Origin: CALAZP01 sp041164265
Lineage (GTDB): Bacteria > Bacteroidota > Bacteroidia > Chitinophagales > Saprospiraceae
DNA: 18,318 nucleotides
Direction of reading: 5' to 3'
NCBI GenBank assembly: GCA_041164265.1
Contig: JBEAPR010000013.1
Coordinates: 1-18,318, forward strand
Positions 1-8,551 of this stretch are shown in pieces; the first letter of the stretch is position 1, and each line of letters opens with the position of its first letter. The position numbers and the translations under genes were made by a program. The notes beneath the pieces were generated by a model. It saw nothing but the letters and a program-made list of their open reading frames with translations, was not told where the DNA came from and ran no database searches.

Positions 1-2
1 AA

Positions 3-3000
3 ACTGGATTAAAGTGCCTACAAAACTTAACCATATCTACTAATAATGGTGAAACAATCAGCACTAAATGTAGTTCATCTGATGGAATTGATTCTGAGAT
101 AGTTAGGTTTAGAACCAATACAGCGGCCACTCCCATTGGTTTTTTGGTAGTAAATGATCAACAAATCATTATCCATCAGACTACCAGCCCATTTATTAAT
201 TTTTCAGGTTTTTCTGAAACGTCATTAAAAGTATATGCCTTTTCATTTTTAGGTTCTTTAAATTCCAATATAGGTAACTCATTAGATGATGCCATCCTCG
301 CTACCAGATGCTATGAGCTTTCTAATAATTTTATTCAAGTTTCCAACACTCCCATAGACAGAGGAACTCTTTTCTCAAACGAGGGGACGGAAAACCAAAC
401 TTTTTGCCATGGAGATGGGCAAGCTGACTTATTAGAGGTGACTTATCAAACTGGTGAAAGCACATCGGCCATTTTTATAACTGATCAAAATGGGCAGGTA
501 GTATATTTAGGAGGAGACACCATCATTGACTTCGAAAAATTAGCAATAGGAATATTTACTATAAAAGGAATCAGTTACACAGGTTCTCTTTTAATCGAAA
601 AAGATTCTTTTATCCCTGCTGATAATCGTTTGGCAACCGGGTGCTACAGCCTTTCCCAAGAAAATATCATCATTGAAAATATCATGCCTAATGGAGGTAG
701 AATCAGCTCTTTTAATGGAGAATTGCCCATCACCATCTGCAGATATCCAGATTCTCCAAAGGAAGAATTAATCACCCTTTCGGTTTCCGGACAAAGTAAC
801 CAACCATATACCTTTATCTTAGTCAATGATGAAGGCATTATTGAAGCCATATCCAATGATAATCAAATCGATTTGAACGATTTAAACCCAACTGCCAAAA
901 AAATATATGGCATTTCCCTTTCTACTACTCTCCCCTTTTCCATCGGACAAAAATGGGACCCTACTTTTGAAGGTGACGGCTGTATCGGGGTATCGACAAA
1001 CTATTTGGAAATAGCATTTAGTATACTTCGACCAGGTACCATTTTTAATACTTTAAATCAGGATACTCTTTTCTATTGCATTGTGGAAGAAGGAGAAATT
1101 TTGGAGTTGATGAATGACTTTGATAATGATACCGGATCATTCCAATATTTGATTACCGATCAAAATGACCGCCCTATATTAAGTTTACTAAGCACTCAGG
1201 TCAATACAAGGCTTTTTCCCGAAGGGGAATTCCATATTTGGGGAATGCAGTACAGCGGGTCACTTTCTTTGGATTATTCCTTGCCCATTACCGAGCAATC
1301 CTTTTCGTCTGAATGCCAAGTATTGAGTGATTACCCACTTGTTTTTTTCAAATACAATACTCAATCGTTTGAAATTGAGATGTCGAATGGAGGACTTTCC
1401 GCCTATTTATGTCCCAATGAAGGATTCCCCGATATTGTTTCTTTTGGTCCGAAAGATGGGGGAGCCAATTTATTGCAATATGCGGTGGTAAGTTCAGAGG
1501 GGTTAGTTTTGGACCAAACTGAGAATCGGGTATATAGTTTTATCGATTATCCAGAAGGGGAATATCAGCTTATTGGGGTGTCTTATTTGGGAACCCCACT
1601 TGATGTAAAGGGAGCGCATATAGATACTGCCATTTTCTCCTCAGCTTGTTTCACGCTATCTACCAATCTACTTTCGATTACCATAGGCACTTTAGAAGCT
1701 GGAAATATTGAACTGGTTGTTCCTGAAGGTGGAAAAATCAATTCTTGTAGTCCATTATTAACCGTCAAATTTACCCAAGAATCATTCCCCTCTGAGATTT
1801 CGACCAATTGGATAGTGGTAGATGAACAGCAGAATATCGCTGGGATAGAAGAGGACGAGACTATTGATTGGTCTCCTTATCCATCGGGCACCTATCAATT
1901 ATTTGGATTGGTGTATTCAGGGGATTTAACAGCCCAAATCGGTGATCCATTCAATGCTACTAACTTTTCTAATGATTGTTTTTCGCTATCCGATCAGGCG
2001 ATTCCAGTCGTTTTTTCCCGTCCTGATGGAGGGGAATTGCCTTCGGAAACTCAGTGGACTTGCAGCAGTAATGCGGAAGACATTTTATCGTTGCCCCTGT
2101 GGGATGATCTTATATCACCCTTTCAGAATGCTTGGGTCATTTTGGATTTGTCCAATAATCTTGTCGTTGACATTACGGATAGCGATACCCTTAGAAGTTC
2201 TGATTATGAGGAGGGCGATTATCAAATCAAAAGGCTCTCCTATTTGGAATATCCTGAGGGGCTGAGTATTGGTGACATTTGGAATAGTGAATTTTCGGAT
2301 TCCTCTGCTTGTTACGCTTGGTCTTCAGGAGCAATCAGATGGAAGAATACAGAGCCCATTGCTCCAGCGCTTTCCTTTTCTGAAAAACCAAATCTTTTTA
2401 TCGATACGATTTGCTTATTGAAAAATAACCGGTATATCGTTAGTTTGACTCCAACCTTTGACCCAGATTATTTTCATCGCATCATCATCACAGATGATTC
2501 CAATGTGATCCTAGACGAAAATGCAGGCTTACAACCAGATTTTTCCGCCTATGACGGCATGCATATTCTTATTCACTCCATTGCTAGTTTAACGCCTGTA
2601 ACAATTACCAAAGGAGATACCCTATCTCAAGTAATTGCCCAATCTACCCAGTGTATCTCGGTTAGCGAGGTCTTAAAAGTTGTAAAAACAGAAGTGGGAG
2701 GAGGTCGATTGACCTCTGATTGGGGCGCTGTCTCAGATACGCTTTACACCTGTTTACAAGATGGTATTCCAGATTGGATTACCATTATCCCCACTCAACA
2801 TTCGACCACGGCAAACTATACCTTATTGATCACCAATGTAGATGACCAAATTTTGGGGATTTTAAGCAATCCGACGAGAAACTATGACAATAATATTTTT
2901 GGGGAATTGAAGATATACGGGATTTCTCACGAAGGTCCATTAGATTTTTCCATAGGTGCACCGATTTCATCGGTAAAAGCGGAAGGAGGATGTTGGGATT

Positions 3001-4370
3001 GGGCAGATCAATACCTCACCATAATCTCAGATAAGGTCAGCGGGGGTTCGATATCCTCTTCCTTTGGAGCAGACAACTTTGAATACTGTGGGGACGGTTC
3101 TCAACAGCTAGAATTACAGACCACCTCCACCAGCAAGGTGGGCTATGCCTACCTATTGTGGGGTGCAGATTCGATAATACAACGGATTAGTTTGACGGCA
3201 AACTTACCATTGGAGGGGCTTTCTAAAGGTGTCTATAAAATCTCCGCGGTTAGTTTCACGGGAATTTTTAAACTTGAAGTGGGTGATCCTATCTCTGCTA
3301 TTCCTGCTGATGGGTGTTACGAGTGGGCAACCAATACGTTGGAATTTAATCTTCTGGGAGAAGTTGATGCAGGAACAATTCAGGCAGTAGGGTATGAAAC
3401 TGATACCGTTTATACCTGTCCGGGAAATGGAATTTCAGATGTTATTGAATTAAAATATACCTCTAATGTTGAAGGTGGTCCCTATGCTTTTATGTTGACC
3501 GATGCCGCGGATACCATTTTATATCCGAGCATACCGAGTACGGGTTTATTGAATTTTGAAAATGCTCCTGAGGGGATCTATAAAGCCTACGGCATCTCCT
3601 ATACTGGACAATTGAATGGTCAAGCCAATCGCAATATCAGGACCCTAGAACTCTCCAATGAATGCTATGCATGGACCCCCAATCCAATAATTATTGTCAA
3701 CCAATTTCCCAGTGCGGGTAGTATTTACGCTGAGGGAAAAGAGGGGGAAGTTCAATTTACTTCTTCTTGTGATACCACAAAAACACCTGAATCCTGGTCT
3801 TTTTACTTTAATGAAAAAACGGGGTTTTCTACCTTTGTGGTAACCACTTCAACAGGTGAAATCATTAGGACGCTAGATGAAGGAGAACCTTTTGAAGTCC
3901 CCACTTTTTATGCGTGTCAATCCTTGAACATTATCGGCATGGCATATTCTGGAATACTACAAAATCTGGAGGGTCAAAATATAAATCAATTGTATTTGGA
4001 TTGGTGTTATTCCCTATCTTCTAATCAAATAACCCTAATACCATCAGAAGAGGCTCAACAGCCACCCAGCGAACCTATGGTCATAAACACTACATACAAG
4101 GTTTCTAATTCCTTTAAAATTTATCCCAATCCACTATCTTCGGGAGCTGCATTACATATAGAATTTACAACTGAAGGGATGATTAGCTCGGATGCAACCT
4201 ATTACTTAAATGTATACGATATTATGGGAAGGAAAATGGTCGATCAAAGAGTAGGTGCTGAAAGGGGAAGTGCAGAAATAAAATTAGGTAAACTCCCAAG
4301 GGGAATTTACCTAATTGATATATGGAACAATAATAAAAGACTAGAAACTCAACAACTGTTGATTCAATAA
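3..4370 (+). CDS. Giant secreted repeat protein with T9SS type A C-terminal sorting domain (5' end outside window)
   Basis: The reading frame is open from the left edge (first whole codon at position 3), so this is the C-terminal 1455 residues of a larger protein. The ATG/TTG-type codons near 144 are internal, since the repeat pattern already runs upstream of them. Almost the whole visible part is one repeated module of about 111 residues. Each opens with a C-[YFWIQ]-x-[LVW]-[SA] motif, has a 'GG.I/GTI' turn, a second cysteine 28-35 residues after the first, a hydrophobic 'ITDxxxxIL' strand, and ends in 'G.Y.I.GISYTG.L'. The last about 90 residues (nt 4095-4367) match the type A T9SS sorting domain: YPNP, then VYDIMGR, then LPRGIYLIDI. 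By family knowledge that tail directs export across the outer membrane and is removed or used for surface attachment. The repeats look like beta-sandwich modules with a possible disulfide (inference); a cell-surface adhesin or matrix role is plausible but unproven. It is tail to tail with rplS, 8 bp apart. Confidence 0.9.
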   Translation, partial: TGLKCLQNLTISTNNGETISTKCSSSDGIDSEIVRFRTNTAATPIGFLVVNDQQIIIHQTTSPFINFSGFSETSLKVYAFSFLGSLNSNIGNSLDDAILATRCYELSNNFIQVSNTPIDRGTLFSNEGTENQTFCHGDGQADLLEVTYQTGESTSAIFITDQNGQVVYLGGDTIIDFEKLAIGIFTIKGISYTGSLLIEKDSFIPADNRLATGCYSLSQENIIIENIMPNGGRISSFNGELPITICRYPDSPKEELITLSVSGQSNQPYTFILVNDEGIIEAISNDNQIDLNDLNPTAKKIYGISLSTTLPFSIGQKWDPTFEGDGCIGVSTNYLEIAFSILRPGTIFNTLNQDTLFYCIVEEGEILELMNDFDNDTGSFQYLITDQNDRPILSLLSTQVNTRLFPEGEFHIWGMQYSGSLSLDYSLPITEQSFSSECQVLSDYPLVFFKYNTQSFEIEMSNGGLSAYLCPNEGFPDIVSFGPKDGGANLLQYAVVSSEGLVLDQTENRVYSFIDYPEGEYQLIGVSYLGTPLDVKGAHIDTAIFSSACFTLSTNLLSITIGTLEAGNIELVVPEGGKINSCSPLLTVKFTQESFPSEISTNWIVVDEQQNIAGIEEDETIDWSPYPSGTYQLFGLVYSGDLTAQIGDPFNATNFSNDCFSLSDQAIPVVFSRPDGGELPSETQWTCSSNAEDILSLPLWDDLISPFQNAWVILDLSNNLVVDITDSDTLRSSDYEEGDYQIKRLSYLEYPEGLSIGDIWNSEFSDSSACYAWSSGAIRWKNTEPIAPALSFSEKPNLFIDTICLLKNNRYIVSLTPTFDPDYFHRIIITDDSNVILDENAGLQPDFSAYDGMHILIHSIASLTPVTITKGDTLSQVIAQSTQCISVSEVLKVVKTEVGGGRLTSDWGAVSDTLYTCLQDGIPDWITIIPTQHSTTANYTLLITNVDDQILGILSNPTRNYDNNIFGELKIYGISHEGPLDFSIGAPISSVKAEGGCWDWADQYLTIISDKVSGGSISSSFGADNFEYCGDGSQQLELQTTSTSKVGYAYLLWGADSIIQRISLTANLPLEGLSKGVYKISAVSFTGIFKLEVGDPISAIPADGCYEWATNTLEFNLLGEVDAGTIQAVGYETDTVYTCPGNGISDVIELKYTSNVEGGPYAFMLTDAADTILYPSIPSTGLLNFENAPEGIYKAYGISYTGQLNGQANRNIRTLELSNECYAWTPNPIIIVNQFPSAGSIYAEGKEGEVQFTSSCDTTKTPESWSFYFNEKTGFSTFVVTTSTGEIIRTLDEGEPFEVPTFYACQSLNIIGMAYSGILQNLEGQNINQLYLDWCYSLSSNQITLIPSEEAQQPPSEPMVINTTYKVSNSFKIYPNPLSSGAALHIEFTTEGMISSDATYYLNVYDIMGRKMVDQRVGAERGSAEIKLGKLPRGIYLIDIWNNNKRLETQQLLIQ
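309..4004 (+). repeat. Eleven complete ~111-residue cysteine-paired protein repeats
   Basis: The first cysteine of each unit is encoded at 309, 642, 981, 1314, 1647, 1977, 2310, 2652, 2991, 3315 and 3663, with a twelfth opening motif at 4005 just before the sorting tail. Successive spacings are 111, 113, 111, 111, 110, 111, 114, 113, 108, 116 and 114 codons. The second cysteine follows at 32, 32, 32, 32, 33, 28, 34, 33, 32, 34 and 35 residues. A degenerate or truncated unit precedes position 309, with cysteines at codons starting at 15 and 69. The repeat is visible in protein only; the DNA copies have diverged too far to look alike, which argues for old duplication and selection on the fold rather than recent slippage. 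Confidence 0.88.
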
Positions 4371-4378
4371 AAAGAAGT

Positions 4379-4735
4379 TTATTTTTTTGAGTAAGTACGC
4401 TCTTTAATTCTAGCTTTCTTACCAACTAACTCACGCAAGTAATACAATTTAGCTCTTCTAACTTTACCTCTTTTCAATAATTTAACATCTGCAATATTGG
4501 GAGAAGCAAAAGGAAAAATACGCTCTACTCCTACCCCATTAGACATTTTTCTTACAGTAAAATACTTGTTTAAGCCTTCTCCTGTTATTTTGATGACGTC
4601 ACCTCTGAATGTTTGTATTCTCTCCTTATCCCCTTCTATAATCTTATAGTCAACAGCAACGTTATCACCAGGTCTGAAAGCTGGGAATTTACTTTCTTTC
4701 AACAACTGCTCGTTTACAAACTTTATGGCGTCCAT
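4379..4735 (-). CDS. rplS: 50S ribosomal protein L19
   Basis: This is a 118-residue protein of the usual L19 length. It carries the family's central segment FRGDVIKITGEGLNKYFTVRK, then SNGVGVERIFP, and a C-terminal KRGKVRRAKLYYLREL block. L19 sits at the 30S-50S interface of the ribosome. It starts at an ATG (complement of 4733-4735) and ends 8 bp from the stop of the convergent repeat-protein gene. The usual partners seen in many other phyla (rpsP, rimM, trmD) are absent, so it appears to stand alone with its own promoter in the 50-bp gap behind the PKD-protein gene. Identification is secure. Confidence 0.98.
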   Translation of the reverse strand: MDAIKFVNEQLLKESKFPAFRPGDNVAVDYKIIEGDKERIQTFRGDVIKITGEGLNKYFTVRKMSNGVGVERIFPFASPNIADVKLLKRGKVRRAKLYYLRELVGKKARIKERTYSKK

Positions 4736-4762
4736 GATTTTAGATTTTATTTTTTAGCCGTG

Positions 4763-4770
4763 CAAAGGTA
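4763..4770 (-). promoter_or_regulatory. Bacteroidota -7 promoter element for rplS
   Basis: Read on the minus strand this is TACCTTTG, an exact match to the Bacteroidota TAnnTTTG -7 consensus, 27 bp before the rplS start codon. The -33 position at 20-bp spacing reads TTC rather than TTG, and a run of eight T lies between the two elements. It occupies the short gap after the PKD-protein gene, so rplS can be expressed independently of that operon. The assignment rests on consensus match and position only. Confidence 0.65.
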
Positions 4771-4785
4771 AGAAAAAAAATGATT

Positions 4786-7044
4786 TCAGCGAATTAAAGT
4801 TGCAAAAGTTTGATATTCAAATGGAGCGCCTCTCGGGCCCAAGAAATTTACCTTTACCACATAGACCCCGGCAGGAGCTGGTTCACCATCGGAACCTTGT
4901 AAACCATTCCACCCAGATTTAGGATCTTGGGATTTAAATACCATTTCTCCCCATCTGTTCCAGATGGTCATTTCAAAATTAGAAATTCCATCTAACTGCC
5001 CAACTCCTTTATAGGCCTCATTTCTACCATCGTAATTAGGGGTAAATGCATTTGGCAAAAAGTATCTAATTTCAGGAATCACATCTATGATTTGGTAAGA
5101 AGTATCCCGACATCCATTTGGGTGAATAACTACTTGTTGTACGGTGTAGCGCCCTGAATCTTGATAACTATGAATGGGATTATTTATAAAATCCTTTTCC
5201 CCATCACCAAAATCCCATTCCCAACCGGCAATCAAACCAGTAGATTGATCAAAAAAAGACAACTCGGGAGCTAAATTGGTTGGCATATCAGGGGCAAAAG
5301 TAAAATCTGCTTTTGGAGCATCTAATATTTCAATCAGGTTGTAAAAAGTAGTATCGGTTTGACAACCAATAGGTGAGGTAATATCAACAGCAACCGTATA
5401 TATTCCAGTTTTTTCATACAAATGAGTTGGGCTAATTTCATCACTTTCACCCCCATCGCCAAAGTCCCAATAGATGTTATAGGAGTCATCGATAGGAAAG
5501 GATAGATTATTGAAAAAAATAGAAGCTGGGGTACAACCTGTGAAATCCGAAGGTGCTATGACAATTAAGGAAGGTACCGGAAAGTATTTAATAGACTTAG
5601 TGATCTGGTCTTTACATTGATTGTTATCTGTAACCGTAAGAGAAACAGGAATATCTCCCGGCTCTTTATAAAGGTGAGTGGGGTTTCTTAGCTGATTGGA
5701 AATTCCGTCTCCGAAATCCCATTCCCATGCAATCAACTGATCACCACCGGTAACGGATAAATCAGTGAAAGCAACAGGACCCGAAATACAGGTATCGTAT
5801 TCGTATTCAAAGTCAGCGGTAATGTCTGGATATATTACCACATTAATATTAGCGGTATCTCCACAATCAGTATTGGGATTTAAAATCAATTGACCTTTAT
5901 AGTTGCCAATGCCAGGGAAAGTAACCGTTGGGGACCAATCTTTATATTTAGAGATATTGCCATTGATATTAAAACTCCATTCATAGGAGCTTATTGCTGC
6001 TCGTTGAAAAGATCGATTGATAAAATTGATATCGTATTCTCCACAGGAATTAACCAAATATTCTTGATCGTTAATTATTGCATCTTTTTCTATATCTGCT
6101 ACCACAATGGGGTCGCAATTGGCTACGTTAAACTGAAAATCTCTGAAGACTTTGCTGAGGAGGACTCCATCCCGATATTCTGAAACGCAAACTCCTACAA
6201 CATATTGACCTAATCTATTGGGTTTGCCAGTGATATATCCGGAGACCGGATTAATAGTCACCACGGGATCTCCCCCCATAGGGTTGCCCGGGCTATAAAG
6301 CGGGGCAACAAAGGTTACATAATCATATGGAGGTGGACAGGCCGGAGTTGGGATGGCCCCCTCACAAGATACCGCAGCTGCTCCATTCAATAAAGGACCA
6401 CCACCACGAAGGGGGCTGCAGAATTCATAAATCAGTTGATCGCCATCTTTATCTGTAGCACTATGATCAAAATTGATTTCATTGTCGTTACAAATAACTG
6501 TAGGAGGAAAATTATCAAATACAGGACTGTTGTTGCAAACCTTTTGTCCTTCTGGAGTAATCTCTATGGTATAGGTAGCCCCCATATCTTGAGGTCTAAT
6601 AATATTATTGATCGTTACGTTACGGCAACATCTTTGGTAACTGATATGATAACTGTCCTCGCTGATCGGTAAATTAATTCCATATTCGCTGAGTTTGAAT
6701 TGATAAACTCCCTGTTGGGTGCAAACATTAGGTGGGATCAAACAAGGATAATCGGGAGCCCCAACTGATTTAATTTCATCTAAATTGATATTCAATCTAT
6801 GGATATAACTGCTTTGAGTCATGCCGCTACAGTTACCGTCTGGACATTTATAAATACCAATAGAGGCCACTGGATCTATCTCAGCACAATTAGTACAGTT
6901 ACAATCTCTGTATAAGGTGAGTGTAAATTCGTAATCTCCACCTCCTAGGCACTCGTAAGTGATGGAACCTCCTATAATATGTCTACCAAAAGAATTCCAT
7001 GGGAGTACCCAAAGAATCATAATGCTTAGCGTAACCTTTTTCAT
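4786..7044 (-). CDS. PKD-domain surface protein with gliding-motility-type (T9SS type B) C-terminal domain
   Basis: This 752-residue protein begins with a signal peptide (MKKVTLSIMILWVLPW, predicted cleavage around residues 19-21). Residues about 21-310 form a cysteine-rich N-terminal region starting HIIGGSITYECLGG, as found in other large Bacteroidota surface proteins. A degenerate PKD-like domain follows (about 314-405), then three PKD domains with DFGDG motifs at 443, 527 and 611. Residues about 660-752 are a type B T9SS/gliding-motility C-terminal domain (FLPNAFTPNYDGRN, IWNRWGE, PAGVYVVKV). By family knowledge it is exported by T9SS and kept on or shed from the cell surface; PKD domains usually mediate protein or polysaccharide contacts. 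The start codon lies 4 bp after the S41 peptidase stop, so the two are very likely one operon. The exact ligand cannot be inferred. Confidence 0.93.
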   Translation of the reverse strand: MKKVTLSIMILWVLPWNSFGRHIIGGSITYECLGGGDYEFTLTLYRDCNCTNCAEIDPVASIGIYKCPDGNCSGMTQSSYIHRLNINLDEIKSVGAPDYPCLIPPNVCTQQGVYQFKLSEYGINLPISEDSYHISYQRCCRNVTINNIIRPQDMGATYTIEITPEGQKVCNNSPVFDNFPPTVICNDNEINFDHSATDKDGDQLIYEFCSPLRGGGPLLNGAAAVSCEGAIPTPACPPPYDYVTFVAPLYSPGNPMGGDPVVTINPVSGYITGKPNRLGQYVVGVCVSEYRDGVLLSKVFRDFQFNVANCDPIVVADIEKDAIINDQEYLVNSCGEYDINFINRSFQRAAISSYEWSFNINGNISKYKDWSPTVTFPGIGNYKGQLILNPNTDCGDTANINVVIYPDITADFEYEYDTCISGPVAFTDLSVTGGDQLIAWEWDFGDGISNQLRNPTHLYKEPGDIPVSLTVTDNNQCKDQITKSIKYFPVPSLIVIAPSDFTGCTPASIFFNNLSFPIDDSYNIYWDFGDGGESDEISPTHLYEKTGIYTVAVDITSPIGCQTDTTFYNLIEILDAPKADFTFAPDMPTNLAPELSFFDQSTGLIAGWEWDFGDGEKDFINNPIHSYQDSGRYTVQQVVIHPNGCRDTSYQIIDVIPEIRYFLPNAFTPNYDGRNEAYKGVGQLDGISNFEMTIWNRWGEMVFKSQDPKSGWNGLQGSDGEPAPAGVYVVKVNFLGPRGAPFEYQTFATLIR

Positions 7045-7048
7045 TAAT

Positions 7049-8470
7049 TTATTTTTTTTCCTTCAACCAATCGATCGCCGCTTGTACATCTGGATCAAAA
7101 CTATTTAGGTATTTAATTTTTAATTGTTCACCGTGCAACATGTGTGCAATTTCACCTTTGGTAGTTGCATCCAAAATTGAAAAAAAATCCGTTTCTAATA
7201 TCTCATAAAGGTAATTTTCTGAAGAATCCTTCACTTGGTTGATCATTTCTTCATTTGATTTAATAAAATTAAATGCCAGCCCTCTGGTTTGCTCAGGGTC
7301 ATTGAAAGTTGAATCTAATACCACCCTAATATCAGGAATAATTCTTCCCTCTTGGTTTTCTTTATCCAAGAATTCGCCACCTTTGAATGGCTTTTGAATC
7401 GCTTTTCCCGAAGGGGTAAAAAACTTGCTAACAGAGAGGCGAATAGCACTACCGTCGTGTAGGTTGTATTGTTCTTGTACCAGTCCTTTACCGAAGGATG
7501 GCCTTCCAATGATTGTTGCTCTTTCCAGGTCTTGAAGGGTACCCGCTATAATTTCGCTTGCCGAAGCTGATTGTTCATCGATGAGAACGACTATTTCTTG
7601 GAGTCTAAAAAAAGCTCGGCCTGAGGATTTATATTCTACCTTTCCAGTATGGGCACCTTCTGTTTTAAGTACAACCAAGTTTTTTTCAGGTACCAATTGG
7701 TTGATGATTTTGATAGATTCTTCTAGAAGACCACCTGGATTTTGCCTCAGATCAATAATTAAATTTTCCGCAGATTGAAAAGTAATGAGTTCCTCTAATG
7801 CTTTCATAAAATCCCTGTAGGCATTACCGGAAAATCTAGATAGTTTGATATAAGCAATTTTAGGTGCAATGAGATATGCAGCTTTGACCGAGGAGTTGGG
7901 TATTTTCTCTCGTGTGAGGGTAAATTGAATGGGGTTTTCTGCGTAATCCAAACAGCTCAAAGTAACAGGGGTGTTTTCCGCTCCTCTGACTAGTTGCACA
8001 ATTTCATCAGACTGTAATCCTTGTTGAAGTATACTAGTCGAATCTATGGCCGATATTTTATAACCCGGCCTGATTCCAGCTTTCCATGCTGGGCCTTGTC
8101 TGACTACTGCGGTAATAATGGGGGTATCTTTTTGGAGAACAAACTCCAATCCAATGCCTTGATAATCCCCCCTTAAATCCTCGTTTATTCTTTCTAATCG
8201 AGTCCTGGGAATATATCCAGAATGCGGATCCAGTTGTTCTAGCATGGATTCAATCACTTGGGTAATCAATGAATCTCTATTTATTTCTGTTACATATCTG
8301 CCTTCAATGTATCGTAAAAGTTCTTCTATTCGATTATCCCCCTTGATGTCTAAGATGGGTGCGCTTTGGCTTTCACTAAAACGAAGACCAGTCCACATCC
8401 CTCCAACAAAAACAAGGGCAAAAATAAGAGGTAACCCAATCAGCCAATAATTTCTTTTGGTTTCAGTCAT
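7049..8470 (-). CDS. S41-family C-terminal processing peptidase (CtpA/Prc type)
   Basis: This 473-residue serine protease has an N-terminal hydrophobic anchor or signal (residues 9-28). A PDZ domain (about 90-180, with GIGLEF and GPAWKAGIRPG) precedes the S41 catalytic core. The catalytic pair is visible as SASASE with Ser303 as nucleophile and FGKG with Lys328 as general base, spaced 25 residues apart as in E. coli Prc. Family members cleave proteins near the C terminus in the periplasm. The gene heads a leftward pair with the PKD type B protein, whose start is 4 bp downstream. It is divergent from the Lrp/AsnC gene across an 81-bp gap with two palindromes. All catalytic residues are present, so it should be active; its substrate is unknown. 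Confidence 0.96.
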   Translation of the reverse strand: MTETKRNYWLIGLPLIFALVFVGGMWTGLRFSESQSAPILDIKGDNRIEELLRYIEGRYVTEINRDSLITQVIESMLEQLDPHSGYIPRTRLERINEDLRGDYQGIGLEFVLQKDTPIITAVVRQGPAWKAGIRPGYKISAIDSTSILQQGLQSDEIVQLVRGAENTPVTLSCLDYAENPIQFTLTREKIPNSSVKAAYLIAPKIAYIKLSRFSGNAYRDFMKALEELITFQSAENLIIDLRQNPGGLLEESIKIINQLVPEKNLVVLKTEGAHTGKVEYKSSGRAFFRLQEIVVLIDEQSASASEIIAGTLQDLERATIIGRPSFGKGLVQEQYNLHDGSAIRLSVSKFFTPSGKAIQKPFKGGEFLDKENQEGRIIPDIRVVLDSTFNDPEQTRGLAFNFIKSNEEMINQVKDSSENYLYEILETDFFSILDATTKGEIAHMLHGEQLKIKYLNSFDPDVQAAIDWLKEKK

Positions 8471-8482
8471 TCAACTTTTATT

Positions 8483-8520
8483 TTAACTTTAAAGTAAAGA
8501 CAAAATCCTAAACATTTAGG
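8483..8520. promoter_or_regulatory. Two palindromes in the divergent peptidase/Lrp control region
   Basis: ACTTTAAAGT (8486-8495) is a perfect 10-bp palindrome that extends to 16 bp (8483-8498) with one mismatched pair. CCTAAACATTTAGG (8507-8520) has perfect 6-bp arms around CA. Both lie in the 81 bp between the divergent peptidase and Lrp/AsnC starts. Lrp/AsnC regulators often bind AT-rich inverted repeats at their own divergent promoters, so these are reasonable operator candidates; that role is inferred. I found no exact TAnnTTTG element for either gene here. Confidence 0.4.
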
Positions 8521-8551
8521 TTGGAGTAAAAATTATTTTAATCAAAAAGAT

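Noticed and set aside
144..146. TTG at 144 as the start of the repeat protein
   Set aside because: The frame is open to the left edge and the upstream codons already show the repeat's cysteines and NNGETIS-type turn, so the gene begins outside the window.
1942..2265. 107-codon open frame on the plus strand inside the repeat-protein gene
   Set aside because: It lies in another frame of a gene whose repeat pattern continues unbroken through it, and its translation is not protein-like for this genome. The same holds for open frames at 644-856, 1583-1807, 5890-6183, 6436-6672, 7315-7509, 9278-9574, 13617-13919, 13708-13944 and 17316-17516.
309..4004. DNA-level tandem repeat or CRISPR-like array
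   Set aside because: The periodicity exists only in the translation; nucleotide copies differ too much, and there are no identical direct repeats with spacers.
4366..4383. AATAAA/TTTATT inverted repeat between the repeat-protein gene and rplS as a terminator
   Set aside because: The stem is six A/T pairs only, likely too weak to pause polymerase, although a T-run follows.
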